A stretch of 64,000 bases of DNA from Lentinus brumalis (lineage: Eukaryota; Basidiomycota; Agaricomycetes; Polyporales; Polyporaceae), in assembly GCA_001792895.1 (NCBI GenBank), contig MARA01000007.1, positions 434,001 to 498,000 on the forward strand, given 5' to 3'. Each line of letters begins with the position of its first letter. Within the stretch, counting starts at the first letter, position 1. Positions 1-11,782 of this stretch are shown here, piece by piece. The notes beneath the pieces are model-generated. The model made no database searches and was not told where the DNA came from. It saw nothing but the letters and a program-made list of their open reading frames with translations. A program made the position numbers and the translations under genes.

Positions 1-267
1 CAAGGGCTAGCACGAGGCCGCGTCGCAGCCTGCTCAGTTTCCCGCACAGCCGTTCACGCTACCTCAAGCAGCACTCAGTGTCCCCACCGGCCCTCACATT
101 GTCAATCTAGCGAATCGATCTTCGCCGCGTCTCTCGTTCCTGCGTCACACTGCTCCACCGCCTAGACTTCTTTCAAGTCAACACACGACCTTCTATGGCG
201 GCGTAGCTCGGTAGTTGATCCGCGCGTGCTCGCAATGAGGATGTCGCCTGCCGCCCGGTGCTGAAGG

Positions 268-273
268 TATATA
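268..273 (+). promoter_or_regulatory. TATA box of gene A copy 1
   Basis: TATATA inside GGTATATACC, 91 bases upstream of the ATG at 359, followed by a pyrimidine-rich tract. The same box sits at the same distance in all four gene A copies. Confidence 0.65.
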
Positions 274-358
274 CCGCCCCTGGCCTCTCATTCCGACTTA
301 CACCCCAACTTCTCCTCTACTCTACAGCTTTCTGTCCCATTCGCACTCAGCTCTCGGG

Positions 359-777
359 ATGCTGAACGCATTCAAGATCAAGCCCTTCGACCTCGAGCCC
401 ATCTACGCGGAGTGGAAGGACGCGCCGCGCTTCGTCGGGAACCCGAAGAAGGACCTCCCTGTCGACGACTGGCTCGCGCAGATCAAGGCGGGATGCGTCG
501 AACGCAAGGTCCCCGCGAGTACTGGCACAAGGTCGCGCAGCACTACATGGCGGACAAGGCCAAGGCGCGCTTCGAGGAGCTCAAGCTCGTCATGAAGAAC
601 ATGCACGGCGGCAAGTACAAGTGGTCGTGGAAGCACTTCAAGATCGCGATGCGCAATATGGGCTGTGAGTTGATCATTCCTCGCTTCATCATCTGCGTGA
701 TCAGCAGCGTGGACGTGGGGCTGACTGCGCACGCTGGGTACAGGGGATATCGACCCGCGCAAGACTGAGGCGACAGG
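359..777 (+). pseudogene. Gene A copy 1, frameshifted and 3'-truncated
   Basis: Exon 1 (359-664) matches the intact gene A at 27686 but is one base shorter: after Lys-Val-Pro the intact copies read GTCCCGCGCGAG, this copy GTCCCCGCGAG. The frame shifts and ends at 595 after a Ser/Arg-rich tail. The intron donor after ATGGGCT and the acceptor before GGGATATCG are kept. Exon 2 keeps only about 11 codons before the unit junction. Its promoter looks intact, so it may still be transcribed, but no full product can be made. A sequencing error is unlikely because copy 3 carries the same one-base change. Confidence 0.85.
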
Positions 778-991
778 GCCGGCCCCCTCGCAAGCCGAGA
801 CGTGTCGCTGGGCGTGTGCGGCGATGCGAGAATATATTTTGTGCCGCGGAGACGCGAGACGCGAGATGCAGATCTGCGACGGCCGAAGCTGGAAGCTGCG
901 AAGCACGGCAGGCGCCGGGCACTAACCGCACGCGCCTGTCCTGCCAGAGAACCACACGGTCCGCCAGAGAAACAAACGGTGCGTTATGCAC

Positions 992-1045
992 TCCCAGGGT
1001 GTGTATAGTCCCAGGGTGTGTATAGCAGTCCCAGGGTGTGTATAG
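992..1045 (+). repeat. Short minisatellite, 17-base unit, three copies
   Basis: TCCCAGGGTGTGTATAG occurs at 992, 1009 and 1029 (a three-base CAG separates the last two). Unit 2 has three variant copies near 10630-10680 and unit 3 two copies near 19160-19200, so the repeat number varies between units. Located just inside the left end of each array unit. Confidence 0.85.
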
Positions 1046-2819
1046 TGTACAGAATGTGCGCCGACACATGGTGTGCAGGACGTGCAGGACAGCCCGCAGA
1101 ACACACTGGCACACTGCTGGAAACACACTCGCCCCCCGACGGGCGCCTATTACTTGCGTCCTGGCGCACCTTGTGCGTGTCCAAGTCTTGCGACGATCAC
1201 TTCGGTCGAAGATGCATTCCTCTGCCCGGAGTGTGCTCACTGCTCAGGATGACAGAGGAGCATGCAGTGGGCCTGCTATGGACCAAACACCGGCGACCGC
1301 TCGAGAGGGCAGCCGCGCAGAAGACCCTGACCGTGGGGTGCGATGCAGCGCGCGGTTCAATCTTCTTACTGTGCTTCCCAGCAATCATTGGTCTGCGTGG
1401 AACTTCTGACTACCGACAGGTACACTATTCCATCCTCTCATGCCTTGATTCCCCGCTATGTGTCCTTTGAGGCTTTCACTCAAACTCAAGTCTCAGACTT
1501 GAGTCACTCAAGTTTCAACTCTCCAGACCATAGATGTCTGTCGGTGGCATTGCAACTGAAGGATCCTGAGGCACTTGAGACTCGGACTCACTGCAACTTT
1601 CTAGTAAGCCAGGGAATACGTAAGCAGAGCTTTCCGATGACTGACAGTTCCTGACTGTGGAATATGCGAGGCTAGAAGCACCATGATCTCCGAGTAACAT
1701 TCCCGGTTTCTCTCACTGCCGCAACCCCTCGGCCAGTACCAACCCCCTCCAGAAGAGATCCTCTAGCCTCTCAGCTCTCAGCTCTGCCCTGAGAAAGTAA
1801 GTATATTGAAACTTGGTATGCTGATAGTGGTTTGAAGACTGCTGCACACTGGGAGTGCTCTGCTCCCTGCTCTGCGCTGCTCGAGCATCGGAGGACAGTA
1901 GGCCCGGGGATGCTCCTGAGGCTGGGCAGGAGCGCGGGGTGTGGACAAAAGCGGGTGGACCCTGACTGGCACCTGGCTCCCGATACTTAGAAGCAGCATC
2001 TCGGCTGCAATATTGCGGCGGCCTTTGCTTCTTGCTCTATCTCCGCCGCTGCACGTTGTGGCTTTTCCCAAAATTCTCTTTGTCTCCCTGTCCCGCACTG
2101 CGTCTGGCTCATGTAGTTACTCTCAAGTCTCAATGCAGCATGGCTGAAATTCGTTAGCAGATGCGCTGAGAGGGTCTTGGAATCCTTTGTATTTTGGGAA
2201 GCTCAGAGCACTGCACAAGCGGATCAGAACTGCGAAGATTCTGAGGAAGCGCGGCCCTGACAGGCACTTCAACGAGGCAGGTACACATCATGACTCGTCC
2301 ACCACCGCCGCTCTGTCCCCGCCACACTACCTCTCCTGGCATGCTATACGGCTGTACCCTGTCTCATCAAAACGTAGCTTTCCTGCAGTATGCTACCACG
2401 GAGAACAGCGAGAGTATGAAGAGCTCCAGGCAGCCTGAAGAGCAGACCTTGCAACTTGGCAAGCTCTCACTGGGCCAGTGCTCCGTCCGAAGCCTCTCAA
2501 TATTGCCATGGTGTCCGGCCCGACCAACTTCTAGCGTGAGTGCTCAAAATATCCCTCAAACAGCCGGCCTGGAAGCCTGCCGGCACAACGCAGACTCGGC
2601 GGCGGCCTGCTGAATAAGGAAACGAGATTGCCATATCTGCGTGCCCGACCCACAAACATGCGGACATCCGCCGTCCCACCACTGCGAGAAGCCGCACGAA
2701 TATTGTCTTGAATTACTGCAGCCATTTCTCGCCAGCAGGGCTCGCCTGTCGAGATGGCCGCGCTGTGGCTGACATATTTACACACCAGACACTCGGACTG
2801 TACTCTACTCCCCGCCACC
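1046..2819. other. Left arm of unit 1, no gene recognised
   Basis: Between the truncated gene A and gene B. Open frames here are short, differ between units and carry no recognisable motif. The matching arms are 10690-11782 (unit 2, partly replaced) and 19200-20956 (unit 3). The last few hundred bases are the likely promoter region of gene B; I see no clear TATA box. Confidence 0.5.
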
Positions 2820-3742
2820 ATGCCTCCAGTCAGAACTCATGGCGACACTGCGCCGCACACAGGCCTCACGTTCGTCTACTTCGACCTCCAACCTCCCAAC
2901 GCGCAAGACCGCGCCAAGCTGATTAAACCAGACCGCGACGCGGTGCGGGAGGAGCTGCGTGCTGAGTGGAACAAGGAGCTCAGTGAGTCCTAAGGCCCGA
3001 GTCTCCGGTGCCAGCAGCACTGACCTTCGTGTGGCCCAATCCAGGACGACTCACCGGCGTAGCAGACGCGTCGCTGTGGTGGACGACAGGGACGTTCCCA
3101 CAGCGTGTCGTCTGGAAGCTCGGGTACACATGGGCCGGCTGGCCGGCCCAGATCCCCTTCGTCAACCTCAGCCATATTCCTGGGGGCGACCCGCCGCTCG
3201 AGCTCCTCAAGAAGCTCTGGAAGTCCGGGGAGCTCAGAATCGTCCCGGCGTCCGCCGAGGAGCGCGAACGCGCTCTCTACGATCCCGAGAGCGTCATCCC
3301 CAATGCGCCCCGCCGGCCTGCCGCCATTCCGCGCTCCTTCGCCGTCTACCGCAGGGCTGCTGCCCGCCTCCGCGAGCTCTCCCGAGATATCCCTCCTCCG
3401 CCGCCGCCACGCCCGCAGCCCGTCGAGCGCGTGCTGCACCCGCTGAGCGAGCTCAAGACCGTGTTCGTTCTCCCGCTCGACGACAATGGCTCTTCCAGCC
3501 AGCCTCCCCGCACCCGCCGTCAGCGACGCGACATCAACCTCCTGCGTGCACGCCCGGTCACGAACCGTATCCCGAAGCACCCAAAGCGCGGGCCACACAC
3601 TGCGCTGACTCTGGTCGGCGCCGCTTCCGGGTGGCAGGACCGCTATGACTTCTCAGACGACCGGCTCGAGCAGCACGTCGCCGTCGACATCGACGAGGAG
3701 GCGGAGGAGATTGAGTGCGCCGATGATCTCGATTGGGCTTGA
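2820..3742 (+). CDS. Gene B copy 1, unknown conserved-looking protein
   Basis: Two exons, 2820-2982 and 3045-3742, joined by a 62-base GTGAGT...CAG intron; 286 residues. The start is the first ATG of an open frame conserved in all three units, in the context CCACCATGC. The protein begins with a charged region (LRAEWNKEL), then a Trp-rich stretch (ASLWWTTGTFPQRVVWKLGY, TWAGWPAQIPFVNLSHIPGG), a Leu-rich helix (LELLKKLWKSGEL), a proline-rich linker (about residues 165-185), an Arg-rich patch and an acidic tail. No signal peptide or membrane segment. I do not recognise the family. The three copies differ by substitutions and whole-codon indels in the proline run, which suggests all are under coding constraint. 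Confidence 0.8.
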
Positions 3743-4693
3743 CGATCGGGCAGTCACGGTCTAGTTCTTGATGTACATACAATAGCAGCTTGATACGCTT
3801 ATTGCTCGTGTCGGAAGGTTGCTGCCTTCAATAGTATCGCATGAACTACATAGCCCTATAGAACGAATATACGAGCGAATCAGAATGCATTCTGGAAGCG
3901 ACAATGTACGCACGTACCATATAAGTATCGTGGCAGAAAACCTTCGCGCAGTGCCTGTGCGGCCAGTCCCGAGTCGGCAGCCATGCGGTTCAGGGTCCTG
4001 TACCACCAGCGAGAGTCGAAAGAGGACTGTGGACAGCATCAAGATCGAGCCAAGTCGAGACGAAGCGCCATCTAGCGTGTGAGCTGGGGCGTACTCATCC
4101 CTCCCTCGTCAACTGAGTTCTCTGCAAGCGAGGAGAAGTGGAAGCTGAGCGCATCATAACGGTGAGTGGACACGCAGCCTGGCAGCCTGAGTCTCACACA
4201 AATTGCAGATACACAAGAATGCAGCCCTCGAGACGGTGTCCTCGCAAGCCTGGAGCAGCGCCCGCGGTGCGTCTGTCGACGTCGGCTGCATCCCACTACT
4301 GTCTGCGCTCGAGGCACGGCGTTGTCCGTGTTGAGAGAGCCTAGACGCATGTCGTCAGACGTCGAGAAGGACGCACAGATTGCAAAAGATGCGTACCTGC
4401 AACGGAGCGCTCACCTGTCCAGAACGTTGCGCCGTACTGCGTTGGGAAGGTCGCAGCCGTTCCTGGCCTGTTCTACTGCCGTGCGCGAGAGGTCACCACC
4501 ATTCTGTGCTAGTCCGTCCGCCCTCCCGTGTAGCGACTCACTAGTAGCATCGCCAGCTGTAAGCTGGAACATACCACTCAGTTGCCCGGAGTCCGAACGT
4601 CACAGATGCTGACCTGTGAAGCCTCAGACGGACGACAAGCAGTCCAGTCATGGCGTGCGTACCTGGCCGGGTTCTTGCGTGATGCGCAGGGTC

Positions 4694-6700
4694 CTAACCT
4701 CGCTTCAGCATAACATGAGATGTACAGCCTTGTACGAATGAACGGATCAGAGGGCGGCATGGAAGAGAGAAGCATGATAACGTACCAGCAACGCGTCCTC
4801 GTTCCAGACGGATCTCCGCCGGTGCTCTCACGGCAACTCTTCTGCACTGAGCTTCATCTAACGCACGTTATGCTCAAGTCCCACATTCGAACGCGTCCTT
4901 CAAAGCTTCAAAGGGCGGAGAGCTGGCGAGCTGTTCATCCTGCGTATAGCACGATGTCACAGCGGGGCCGAAAAAGACTACACGGCACACAGGCTGCGGA
5001 AGCGGGCAGACGAGAACCTACCAACGAACACGCCTGACCGCCGTCCTGAACGGAGCTTCGCAGCATGCGCATACCGGAATCGTCCTGATGGAATATTCAA
5101 AATGAGTCGACTGTCAGATCGGCTCCTCAAATTCATAGCAACGTACCTGGCAGACCGGCGTACTCGCACGCACGCGCACATTCGCCGCGGGCTTCTTCAG
5201 GGTCCCTGCGTCGAGTCCGTGGACCTGGTCAGTGCCCGGGGCCGTCGTGCGCACTCGTGCACGGATGTACCACACCGTCTCTGCTGAGTCCGCCCTCCTG
5301 CAGCCCGTTCGAGTCTCTCAAGCATCCCTGGGAGCAACGAGACGTACTGCAAGATGCAGCACGACGAGGGACGGACGCAGCGGACAAGTCCAACCACAGC
5401 CCCATCTTCGACTTCGCTCGGCTCGCGCGCAAGCTCCGTTCAGCCCGATGACGTCCCATCCAGGGTCCTGCAGGCTTCGGTACCTCCAACGAATCCCGCC
5501 TCCTAGAACGCACCGTCGTCAGAAGTCTCGAACGCCAGAAAGATGGCACGAAGTTCGAACGCAAGACGGAGCGCTCACCTGTGGAAACCGATGTGGACGG
5601 AGTCCTTCCCAGACTCTGGATCTTCCGGCCTTCGCATCAGCGCAAGCGGACGCTGTGCGCCATCGTGAGCAAACAGCCAAACACACCGTGACGGAGACGA
5701 TGGCGATGAGTATGAGTGCTTACTTGAGTGTTGGCAGGATCGTCTCTTCGCCCTCTCGCGCCCCCGCACTCCCTCCTCTCGAGGGAGTCGTTCCTGCCAT
5801 CCGGCACTTCGTCGGCATCCGAGTCCCTGGCGTTGGTGAGCTCACCGGCCGTCGTCCGCCTCTCACCTCTCGTCGTACACCATCGCTCCCTCGTCTTGCA
5901 AGCCTCAACCTCGCTCCGTGCCGCTCACGCCCGGCCACGCAGTCGTCGCGCGTGCTGGCGAGGTACGTCGTCAGGACGGACGCTCCGACCGCAGACTGAT
6001 AGCGTCGACGTCTCCAGCACGATCGCGGCAACGCACTCGAGCTCCTGCTCTCGCTAGACGGTACGTCCCAGTCAGTCCCGCGCTGGTCAGCGCTAGCGTG
6101 TTCGAAGTGAAGTATGGCGGACTCACGACTCGGATCCACGTCTGCACTGTGCAGGAGGACCCTCCAAGACTTCACGTTGCTGGCCGTGCAGTGCCGTACG
6201 TCCGTTCTTCGCCGATGTTGCTCGCAGCAGATTCTCTCACCTCCTTCCGCAGCACCCTGTTCTGATGAATATGCCGAGCAGACGGTGAGTCCCCGGAACG
6301 TTTCAGAGCACGCTGGTACTCACCAAATGCTCGCGCAGAGCGTCAGAGCCTTCTCGTCCTAGCCGGCACGAGGGCGAAGCGGCCGGTCTTTAAACCTGAA
6401 GAGGTATGTCAGGCTCTCGAAGTGCGAGAGCGAAGGACTCACGCTGCGCTTCTGCAGACTCTCGATGCTCTGCCCGGCGGGGTGCGATCCTCAGTGACGC
6501 CGCAAGCACGCCGGTCCTGACTTGACTTCGCAGCGCGACACGTCTAGGAAGAGTCGTGCAAGCGGCGGGTGAGTGTCTGGCAATCTCCGAAGCATTCGCA
6601 GCACTCACCAACTCCTCGCTGGCGACAGATCATAGCGGCGGAACGTGAGTGTGGGTACGTCAGTCCGCCGCTGCTCCAGACCAGTCGGTAACCCACTCCA
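4694..6700 (-). CDS. Candidate gene C copy 1, intron-dense, probably decayed
   Basis: Counterpart of the gene C candidate at 22762-24739. On the minus strand the same intron-like segments recur, but this copy has lesions: the donor after the exon coding PPFEALKDAFECG is TT instead of GT (plus-strand base 4877), and the exon near 5750 is two bases out of frame compared with units 2 and 3. Several exon pieces remain open, for example RPLALMRRPEDPESGKDSVH. No family recognised. I treat it as a likely pseudogene of an unproven gene. Coordinates mark the part where exons can be followed, not a proven start. Confidence 0.35.
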
Positions 6701-7928
6701 CTCAACAGATTGGAGAGAAAGATATATATTGCGTGTACTGACCATTACAGGACGTACTTGGTAAAACCGTAGCGTAACATACGTATATCTGTCGACTTGG
6801 CCGCAGTCCGGGCTCGCGTGTGGGACGAGGCGTCGTCGTGAAGGAGGCAGGCGGCCGCCTCAGACTCGGGGACGGGAAGTGGCGCGTGTAGAGCGCACGA
6901 TGAGGGCGGCATGCGATTCCATAAGTGGCAGGAGCGCGGCGAAGGGCGGCCCACGACGTCCCGAAGATCGTTTGTCTGGCTTGAGAACTGGTCAGGCAGA
7001 GTGTCCTGCGGTGTCGTCGCTCGTGTGCGGGCGGCGGCATTGCAGTAGACTTTGCGACATGGGGCGACGCGTTGCGCATCTGGCGCGTCATCGTGCGGGT
7101 TCGAGACCGTTCGCGTGCCAGGATGGGCGTACGGGCTGTTGAGAGCGAGCGTGTGGTGATGGGAGACGGCGAAGTTGCGGGATTTGTGGCCGCCGTGGAC
7201 TTGTGCGGCGCCGAGGTCGAGTTTGCGACTGTGGGCAATGCATTTGTGCTGCTTACCTATCTTGCAGCGCGTCGAGAGCGTGTGCTGACGGTGTTGAAGA
7301 GTCGTGTGGTGGCCGGACTTGATGCATGATGGGCGAAGCGTCACAGGGAAGGAGTCGCGCAGCAGCGCGCTGTCACGAGTTGGTTGTTTCACGGCGAGAG
7401 AGTGCATGGGTGTGGTAGTGGCGTTGTTGAGTGCTGTAAGTAGCGTATGAGCATGTATCGTCGTGTACTAGACGAATCAATCGAGGCGGCTCACCTGGAC
7501 GAACTTGTGAGGGAACGGGTATGAAGAAGGCGCGGTGCAGTGAAGACTGGCGTGCGGAAGCGTCGCGGCGGCGAGCAAAGGACGCAGGAGGAAGGGCGCA
7601 ACCGAGAGCGCATAGACCATCCACGGGAGGGATGCGTGGAGGACGGACCTGTGTGCACGCGTATGCCATCCACACCGCACTCCGACAGCACTGTGCCCCA
7701 CTCGACGACCGAGCGACTGAGGCAGGGAGAGTGCACTGCGAGCGAGCGAAGGAGACGTGCGTCATCGCGGGTGGCGTCCAATCAGCTGCCGCCTCCGTCG
7801 CGCACTTGAGCGAGGTTTGCCTTGCCGCAGACGATGTCTGCGATGATGGTGGTCGAGGGTCCAGTTGCGAATCACTCGGACTCGCCGCGGCGTCGTTGCC
7901 GCTCGCGGCTCCAACGTCTCTGTCATCG
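6701..7928. other. Unassigned region between gene C and ARPC5 (unit 1)
   Basis: About 1.2 kb, conserved in all units (15596-16790 and 24740-25978). On the minus strand there is a well-formed intron-like segment (7440-7498 here; 25477-25541 in unit 3) whose donor changes from GTGAGC to GTAAGC and whose middle gains four bases in unit 3 without losing splice signals. This suggests transcribed minus-strand sequence, perhaps 5' exons of gene C or a gene divergent from ARPC5. I cannot chain the exons. Confidence 0.35.
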
Positions 7929-9009
7929 ATGCGCTCGACGTCCACGTCGACGTCCTTGGCCTTCGTCGATGTTCGATGCTACAGAAGAGCTGCCCATAGT
8001 TACTTATGTTCACTGTATGCGCGTAGAAAGCTTCAAAGTGTGGGGTAAGTACTGTACTAAGTAATTGCAGCTTCAGAGATTTGTTCCTCACAACTCCGTC
8101 GATGTACGATGGAACATGATATGGAGCAGACCGCGTCGCGTAGCTACTACATAGCCTGTCCTCGAACTCCAAGTCGCGAGGGAACTATCCTGGTAGTAAG
8201 TAAGTATCCAGGTGGACGGCCGTGCTGGTCGCGAAGTTTGGTTAGTTTGGATCATCTCTGCGTTGAACTGATCTAAGAAGCGCTTCACGATTGAACCACC
8301 CACACTTGATTATCTGGTCTTTCCGTTGCGTACTGTCTGGTACTTAACCGTTACCCCCATCTCTTGCTCGCCATGCACGCACCTCAGCAAGACAGATCTC
8401 GATCAGTACGACGATGATGCGCGACTTGACACCGAGCTCTACGAATCCGACCCCCGGGACCCCACGCAGGCGTTGAACGACACGAAACAAAACGCAGCAG
8501 CAGTCCGGAGTTCACTTTCCAAGTACGTAGACACGTATCTTCATCGCGTGCTGTAGCTTATGCTCGTGTGTCTAGGAACGACTATGTAGGAGCTCTTACG
8601 CTGGTGCTGGAAAGTGCCCCATACGGCCGAATGTCGAGGACGCGAAGGTGTGTCGACCGCCCTCGGCGTAGCAGCCGGCGAACTGAACCATGCTGCGGCG
8701 AATCTCATTCCTAGAACCTCAACCTGCAAACGCTTGTCTCGATACTGAACAGCACGAAGGCGACGGACATCCTGGGGATCGTCAAGGCGTTGTCTACGGA
8801 TGCGCAGGATACCCTGATGAAGTACCTCTACAAGGGCATGGCGCTGCCAGGGTGGGGCGATGTGAGCGGGAGCGTATTGCTGGGTTGGCATGAGAAGGTA
8901 CGTCGCATCATACTGCTCGTTGACCTGACTGACTGACTGTTCGCAGTTGACGGAGGTAGCGGGCACCGGGTGCATCGTGCGCGCCATGACAGACAGAAGA
9001 ATCGTATGA
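7929..9009 (+). pseudogene. ARPC5: ARPC5 copy 1, broken
   Basis: Same five-exon layout as the intact copies (exons 7929-7975, 8388-8522, 8576-8647, 8715-8897, 8947-9009). Two lesions: the exon 1 donor CG|GTGCTA has become CG|ATGCTA (base 7976), and exon 3 lacks one C (GGCCGAATG against GGCCCGAATG), which shifts the frame and brings a stop early in exon 4. The conserved C-terminal blocks (LMKYLYKGMALPGWG, LLGWHEK, IVRAMTDRR) are still present but out of frame with exons 1-2. If a downstream start were used only a short C-terminal piece could be made. Two independent lesions make a sequencing artefact unlikely. Confidence 0.85.
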
Positions 9010-9632
9010 TGAATCTCAAACATTGGATGTACAATACTTGCGGTATGCTATCGCGCACCTCCCTCTTCTCGCCCCCTTTCTGGAGCTTCCACGTCGTGCG
9101 CGATCATCCGGATGAGCCATCGACGTCTACGGCCCTGGATCCAGGATCTCCTATCCCACACCGGCCTCGAGTCGCATCTACGGAGAAACGAGTTATGTCC
9201 CAGTCTCGCAAGCTACGCACTCCCGGCCCGTCTTCCTTAGGAGGCTGCGAGGGGCGAGGACCACACGAGAAGAGGTCCGGTGTTTCTGCTTGCTTCGATG
9301 CCAGTCGGTTTGCGGCAGTCATGAGGTGAGCATGTGCGCGATATGCAGTATCTGCTTTGACCAGGCATTGATCAGTACTTGTTCATACATAGTACACATG
9401 GCTCTTGAGCACTGACGGAAGGTGGATACCCTCTGGCTACAGGCAGCGCTGATGCATAGGGCTCGATTCATAGCGATTTGTGCGACTCAGCTGTTTCCTC
9501 GGCATCGAGGGTCCTGTACTATGTACGCTGCGCACCGGCATCTACCCCACGCCGTCCTCAACTCGGGAGGCGAACCCGAAACGCTAGGTAAGCACCCCCT
9601 CGTGGCCGACGTTTTCCTAGGTCCGGCGAAAT
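9010..9632. other. ARPC5 downstream region, long form
   Basis: Roughly 0.3 kb longer than the matching stretches at 17874-18142 and 27060-27328. No credible open frame. From 9633 the sequence matches the first base of the window, which shows the array extends left. Confidence 0.6.
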
Positions 9633-9898
9633 CAAGGGCTAGCACGAGGCCGCGTCGCAGCCTGCTCAAGTCCTCGCACAGCCGTTCATGCTACCTCAAG
9701 CAGCACTCAGTGTCCCTTCCGGCCCTCGCATTGTCAATCTAGCCAATCGATCTTCACCACGTCTCCGTTCCTGTGTGACAACGCTCCGCCGCCTAGACTT
9801 CTTTCCAGTCAACACACGACCTTATATGGCGGCGTAGCTCGGTAGTCGATCCGTGCGTGTTCGCAATGAGGATGTCGCCTGCCGCCCGGTTCTGAAGG

Positions 9899-9904
9899 TA
9901 TATA
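9899..9904 (+). promoter_or_regulatory. TATA box of gene A copy 2
   Basis: TATATA inside GGTATATACC, 91 bases upstream of the ATG at 9990. Confidence 0.65.
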
Positions 9905-9989
9905 CCGTCCCCTCCTTGCCTCTGCGACTCGGTCCGCCCCCAAACCTCTACTCTACAGCTTTCTATCCCATTCGCACTCAGCTCTCAGG

Positions 9990-10570
9990 ATGCTGAACGC
10001 ATTCAAGATCAAGCCCTTCGACCTCGAGCCCATCTACGCGGAGTGGAAGGACGCGCCGCGCTTCGTCGGGAACCCGAAGAAGGACCTCCCTGTCGACGAC
10101 TGGCTCGCGCAGATCAAGGCGGGATGCGTCGAGCGCAAGGTCCCGCGCGAGTACTGGCACAAGGTCGCGCAGCACTACATGGCGGACAAGGCCAAGGCGC
10201 GCTTCGAGGAGCTCAAGCTCGTCATGAAGAACATGCACGGCGGCAAGTACAAGTGGTCGTGGAAGCACTTCAAGATCGCGATGCGCAATATGGGCTGTGA
10301 GTAACGAGTTGATCCTCCCTCGCCTCATCATCTGCGTGATCAGCAGCGTGGACGTGGGGCTGACTGCGCACGCTGGGTACAGGGGATATCGACCCGCGCA
10401 AGACTGAGGCGACAGGGCCGGCCCCCTCGCAAGTCGAGACGTGTCCCTCAGGCTGGGCGTGTGCGGCGATGCGAGAATATATTTTGTGCCGCCGAGACGC
10501 GAGACGCGAGATGCAGATCTGCGACGGCCGAAGCTGGAAGCTGCGAAGCACGGCAGGCGCCGGGCACTAA
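9990..10570 (+). pseudogene. Gene A copy 2, 3'-truncated, chimeric open frame
   Basis: Exon 1 (9990-10296) is in frame and identical in length to the intact gene A (307 bases). After the intron, exon 2 (10383 on) follows gene A for about 11 codons (DIDPRKTEA), then crosses the unit junction into unrelated sequence and stops at 10570. A spliced message would encode about 164 residues: the complete N-terminal domain plus a novel Cys/Arg-rich tail of about 50 residues. It lacks the linker and the hydrophobic C-terminus of gene A. It could be a stable domain-only product or a dead remnant; the sequence alone cannot decide. Confidence 0.7.
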
Positions 10571-11782
10571 CCGCACCTGCCAGAGAACCACACGGTCTGC
10601 CAGAGAAACAAACGGTGTGTTATGCAGTCCCGCAGTGTGTATAGTCCCAGGGTGTGTATAGCAGTCCCGCGGTGTGTATAGCGTACAGAAGGTCGCAAAG
10701 TGTATATGGCGGATCGGGCGGGCTCGAGGAGGAGAACGCAGCGGGCAGGGTCTCTCGGGACGTGTACATACAATCTTGCAGCTCTCGCCCGTGCAGTGCT
10801 GCAACTGTCTCTGGGTGTCCTGTAATGTACCGTCTCTGAGTTGCTCTGCGCTGCTCAAGCATCAGAGGACAGTGGGGATGCTCCTGAGGCTGGGCAGGAG
10901 CGCGGGGCGTGGACAAACGCGGGTGGGCCCTGACTGGCACCTGGCTCCCGATAGAAGCAGCATCTCGGCTCCGATATTGCGGCGGCCTTTGCTTTGCTTC
11001 TTGCTCTATCTCCGCCGCTGCACGTTGTGGTTACTTCCTGGGATTCTCTCTGTCTCTCTGTCCCGCACTGCGTCTGGCTCGTGTAGTTACTCTCAAGTCT
11101 CAATGCACCATGGCTGAAATTCATTAGAGAAATGCGCTGAGAGGGCCCCGGGATCCTCTGTACGTTGTAGGAAGCTCAGAGCACTGCACAAGCGGATCAG
11201 AACTGCGAAGATTCTGAGGAAGCGCGGCCCTGACAGGCACTTCGAGGCAGGTACGCATCATGACTCGTCCACCACCGCCGCTCTGTCCCCGCCACACTAC
11301 CTCTCCTGGCATGATATACGGCTGTACCCTGTCTCATCAAAACATAGCTTTCCTGCAGTATGCTACCACGGAGAACAGCGAGAGCATCAAGAGCTCCAGG
11401 CAGCCTGAGGAGCAGACCTTGCAAGCTCTCAGGCCAGCGCTCCGTCCGAAGCCTCTCAATATTGCCATGGTGTCCGGCCCGACCAACTTCTAGCGTGAGT
11501 GCTCAAAATATCCCTCAAACAGCCGGCCTGGAAGCCTGCCGGCACAACGCAGACTCGGGGCGGCACAACCTGCTGAATAAGGAAACGAGATTGCCATATC
11601 TGCTCGCCCGACCCACGAACATGCGGACATCCGCCGTCCCACCACTGCGAGAAGCCGCACGAATATTGTCTTGAATTACTGCGGCTATTTCTCGCCAGCA
11701 GGGCTCGCCTGTCGAGATGGCCGCGCTGTGGCTGACATATTTACACACCAGACACTCGGACTGTACTCTACTCCCCGCCACC

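Larger units (their letters stand above)
1..777 (+). repeat. Tail of tandem unit 0 (truncated by window edge)
   Basis: Base 1 onward matches 9633, 18143 and 27329 onward almost base for base, so the window opens inside a further copy of the array and the array continues to the left. This tail holds the sequence downstream of ARPC5, the gene A promoter, gene A exon 1 and the first bases of exon 2. It ends where gene A exon 2 stops matching the intact gene A near 28118 and the shared left end of the next unit begins. Confidence 0.9.
778..10416 (+). repeat. Tandem segmental unit 1 (9.6 kb)
   Basis: Head-to-tail copy carrying gene B, gene C, ARPC5 and the 5' part of gene A. It is the longest unit: it keeps a roughly 0.8 kb block after the left end (about 1050-1850) that unit 2 lacks, and has extra sequence downstream of ARPC5 (about 9080-9560) missing from units 2 and 3. 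Boundaries were set at the point where gene A exon 2 leaves the intact gene. No terminal inverted repeats, LTRs or transposase were seen at the edges. Confidence 0.9.
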
